64,000 bases of DNA from Pictodentalium vernedei (lineage: Eukaryota > Mollusca > Scaphopoda > Dentaliida > Dentaliidae), in NCBI GenBank assembly GCA_031216915.1, contig CM062297.1, forward strand, positions 183,900,083 through 183,964,082, given 5' to 3'. The position numbers and the translations under genes are program-made. The notes below the pieces were generated by a model. The model was given only the letters and a program-made list of their open reading frames with translations. It was not told the DNA's origin and searched no databases. Shown here one piece after another: positions 63,041 to 64,000 of the stretch; position 1 is the stretch's first letter, and each line of letters opens with the position of its first letter.

Positions 63041-64000
63041 TAGTGGACGGCTATAATTGAATAGCCATAAGAAAATTAAAGTTTCCTGTTTATGCTTCTT
63101 AAATTGACTTGAAAACCTTATTTCCACTCCCCTCTTTTTGGCTTGAAGTAGCATTTGTAACACATTTTTGTCAAGGTCTGTATTATGCCTGACGGGGTAA
63201 GCACAAAAAGACATTTCCATCCTTTGTTTAGTATTTCAGCATTTCTGAAAATTGCGAAATTATCTCGAAATTGTATTGCCACAATCAACAACCTCAGACG
63301 AATTTATGACAAACAGTACGTAGATCTTGAAAGAAGTACAATGAATAATTTCTGAGGTTTTAAGGAATTTGTTGTTTTCAGGTACATGGGGTGCCATCTT
63401 TTAACTGGAGCTCGAATAGTGACCTAATGAGAGGTACACGCCAAGCAAGGAAACACATCGCGAACTGAATTAGTATGAGAAAGAAGGAAGAATAGCACTT
63501 TAACAACAATAAGTATTCAACTTTCATTGAGTGAGATAAAATTAAAGCAACAACCATAAGTTCTGCCAACCTCGCCAAATATCATAAGTATGTAGGGACA
63601 CGCAAATACGTGATTTTAACGCAAGTGGTATATTTTGATTCGCAGTTTACTTCAGTTACCTGTTTCACAATTAACTCCCGTGTAACCAGCTGCACATTCA
63701 CATGTATACTTGTTTATGCCATCGGCGCAAACTCCCCCATTCTGGCATGGTTTTGTAGCACAATCATCTATATCTGTAAAAGGCAATTAAAATTGAAACT
63801 ATTTGTAGTGATAATGAAAAATAATAGAAACATTCATCATATTTGTCTGTACAAATCTGTATTGTGCCACTGTGGCTATGTTAGTGATTTGAAATTACAA
63901 TAACTACTGAAACTGAAGGCATATTAATACCATGCTATCACAACTATTCATTCAGACAAGATAATCTTCTCCCGTGTGGTAAGCCCAGGAAACATTGAAG
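63041..64000. repeat. Large tandem duplication, copy 3 (cut by window)
   Basis: It starts at the same junction as 50270 and follows copy 2 to the window end, at a constant offset of 12771. How far it continues is not visible. Confidence 0.9.
63660..63773 (-). CDS. cbEGF exon, 5'-most in window
   Basis: One complete calcium-binding EGF-like domain of 38 residues. The first codon is split (G|AT), so the intron is in phase 1. The sequence starts [10 protein letters not shown], with the D-x-D-x-C calcium motif, runs CQNGGVC and [12 protein letters not shown], and ends GYTGVNCET. Six cysteines give the 1-3, 2-4, 5-6 disulfide pattern known for the family. [10 protein letters not shown] fits the Asp/Asn hydroxylation consensus C-x-D/N-x4-Y/F-x-C. 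The position before Cys3 is Val and the first loop has Thr where O-glucosylation needs Ser, so the usual O-fucose and O-glucose sites are lacking. Such domains act in extracellular proteins as calcium-stiffened rods. Confidence 0.87.

Noticed and set aside
63378-63578. Minus-strand frame of about 66 codons (start MARLAELMV) recurring in every EGF unit, for example at 50607, 40069 and 26102
   Set aside because: It recurs because the intron was duplicated. Length and frame are not kept, as several units have indels or altered ends, and no splice or domain context supports it.
63610-63903. Plus-strand 97-codon frame (start MILTQVVYFDSQ) over each EGF exon
   Set aside because: It is the antisense shadow of the cbEGF exon; the minus strand gives the real domain with splice sites.

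Overview
The window looks like intronic and intergenic DNA of a marine invertebrate animal. A lophotrochozoan, most probably a mollusc, is the best guess. The guess rests on AT-rich sequence, short symmetric exons with GT/AG borders, jockey-like and CR1/L2-like retrotransposons, a tRNA-derived SINE whose 3' end matches LINE-type tails, Tc1/mariner elements, piggyBac-type MITEs, and a tandem-repeat-carrying Helitron-like element of the kind known from bivalves. Nothing prokaryotic is present: no operons, no ribosome binding sites, no CRISPR. Species was not determined.

The only host gene I can support is on the minus strand. It is a run of 114-base exons, each encoding one complete calcium-binding EGF-like domain. 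Each exon starts after TTTTACAG, ends at GTAACT, and is bounded by phase-1 introns. There are 12 intact copies, in transcript order at 63660, 54447, 51930, 50889, 43910, 41392, 40351, 38582, 26384, 24605, 22823 and 6035. One copy is degenerate (19266) and two are truncated (43786 and 54323). Exon and intron were duplicated together as a unit of about 1.78 kb. The first and last exons of the gene lie outside the window or are not recognisable, so the protein can only be called a multi-EGF, fibropellin/Notch-like product.

Layout. 1-5.6 kb: repeats, a Tc1/mariner element, piggyBac-like MITEs and a SINE with an 11-bp target duplication. 5.6-6.6 kb: the 3'-most EGF unit. 6.7-12.85 kb: a decayed jockey-like LINE riddled with later insertions. 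12.85-18.0 kb: an orphan piece of EGF-unit intron, an unassigned stretch, a second Tc1/mariner element, and a LINE remnant with a 2A-like motif. 18.0-26.9 kb: EGF units interrupted by LINE fragments and a MITE. 26.9-37.3 kb: a 10.4-kb insertion holding an intact 1039-codon endonuclease/reverse transcriptase ORF, a broken ORF1, and 5 kb of repeats between them. 37.3-39.7 kb: more EGF units. 39.73-64 kb: a large near-identical tandem duplication with copies at 39730-50269, 50270-63040 and 63041 to the end. Each full copy carries three intact EGF exons and a Helitron-like element whose 153-bp satellite has about 15 units in copy 1 and about 29 in copy 2.

The main story is a protein-domain array growing at two scales: single exon-intron units and 10-13 kb blocks. 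Mobile elements have landed repeatedly in its introns. Because the units are paralogous, several insertions can be dated and delimited by comparison with empty sites inside the same window.
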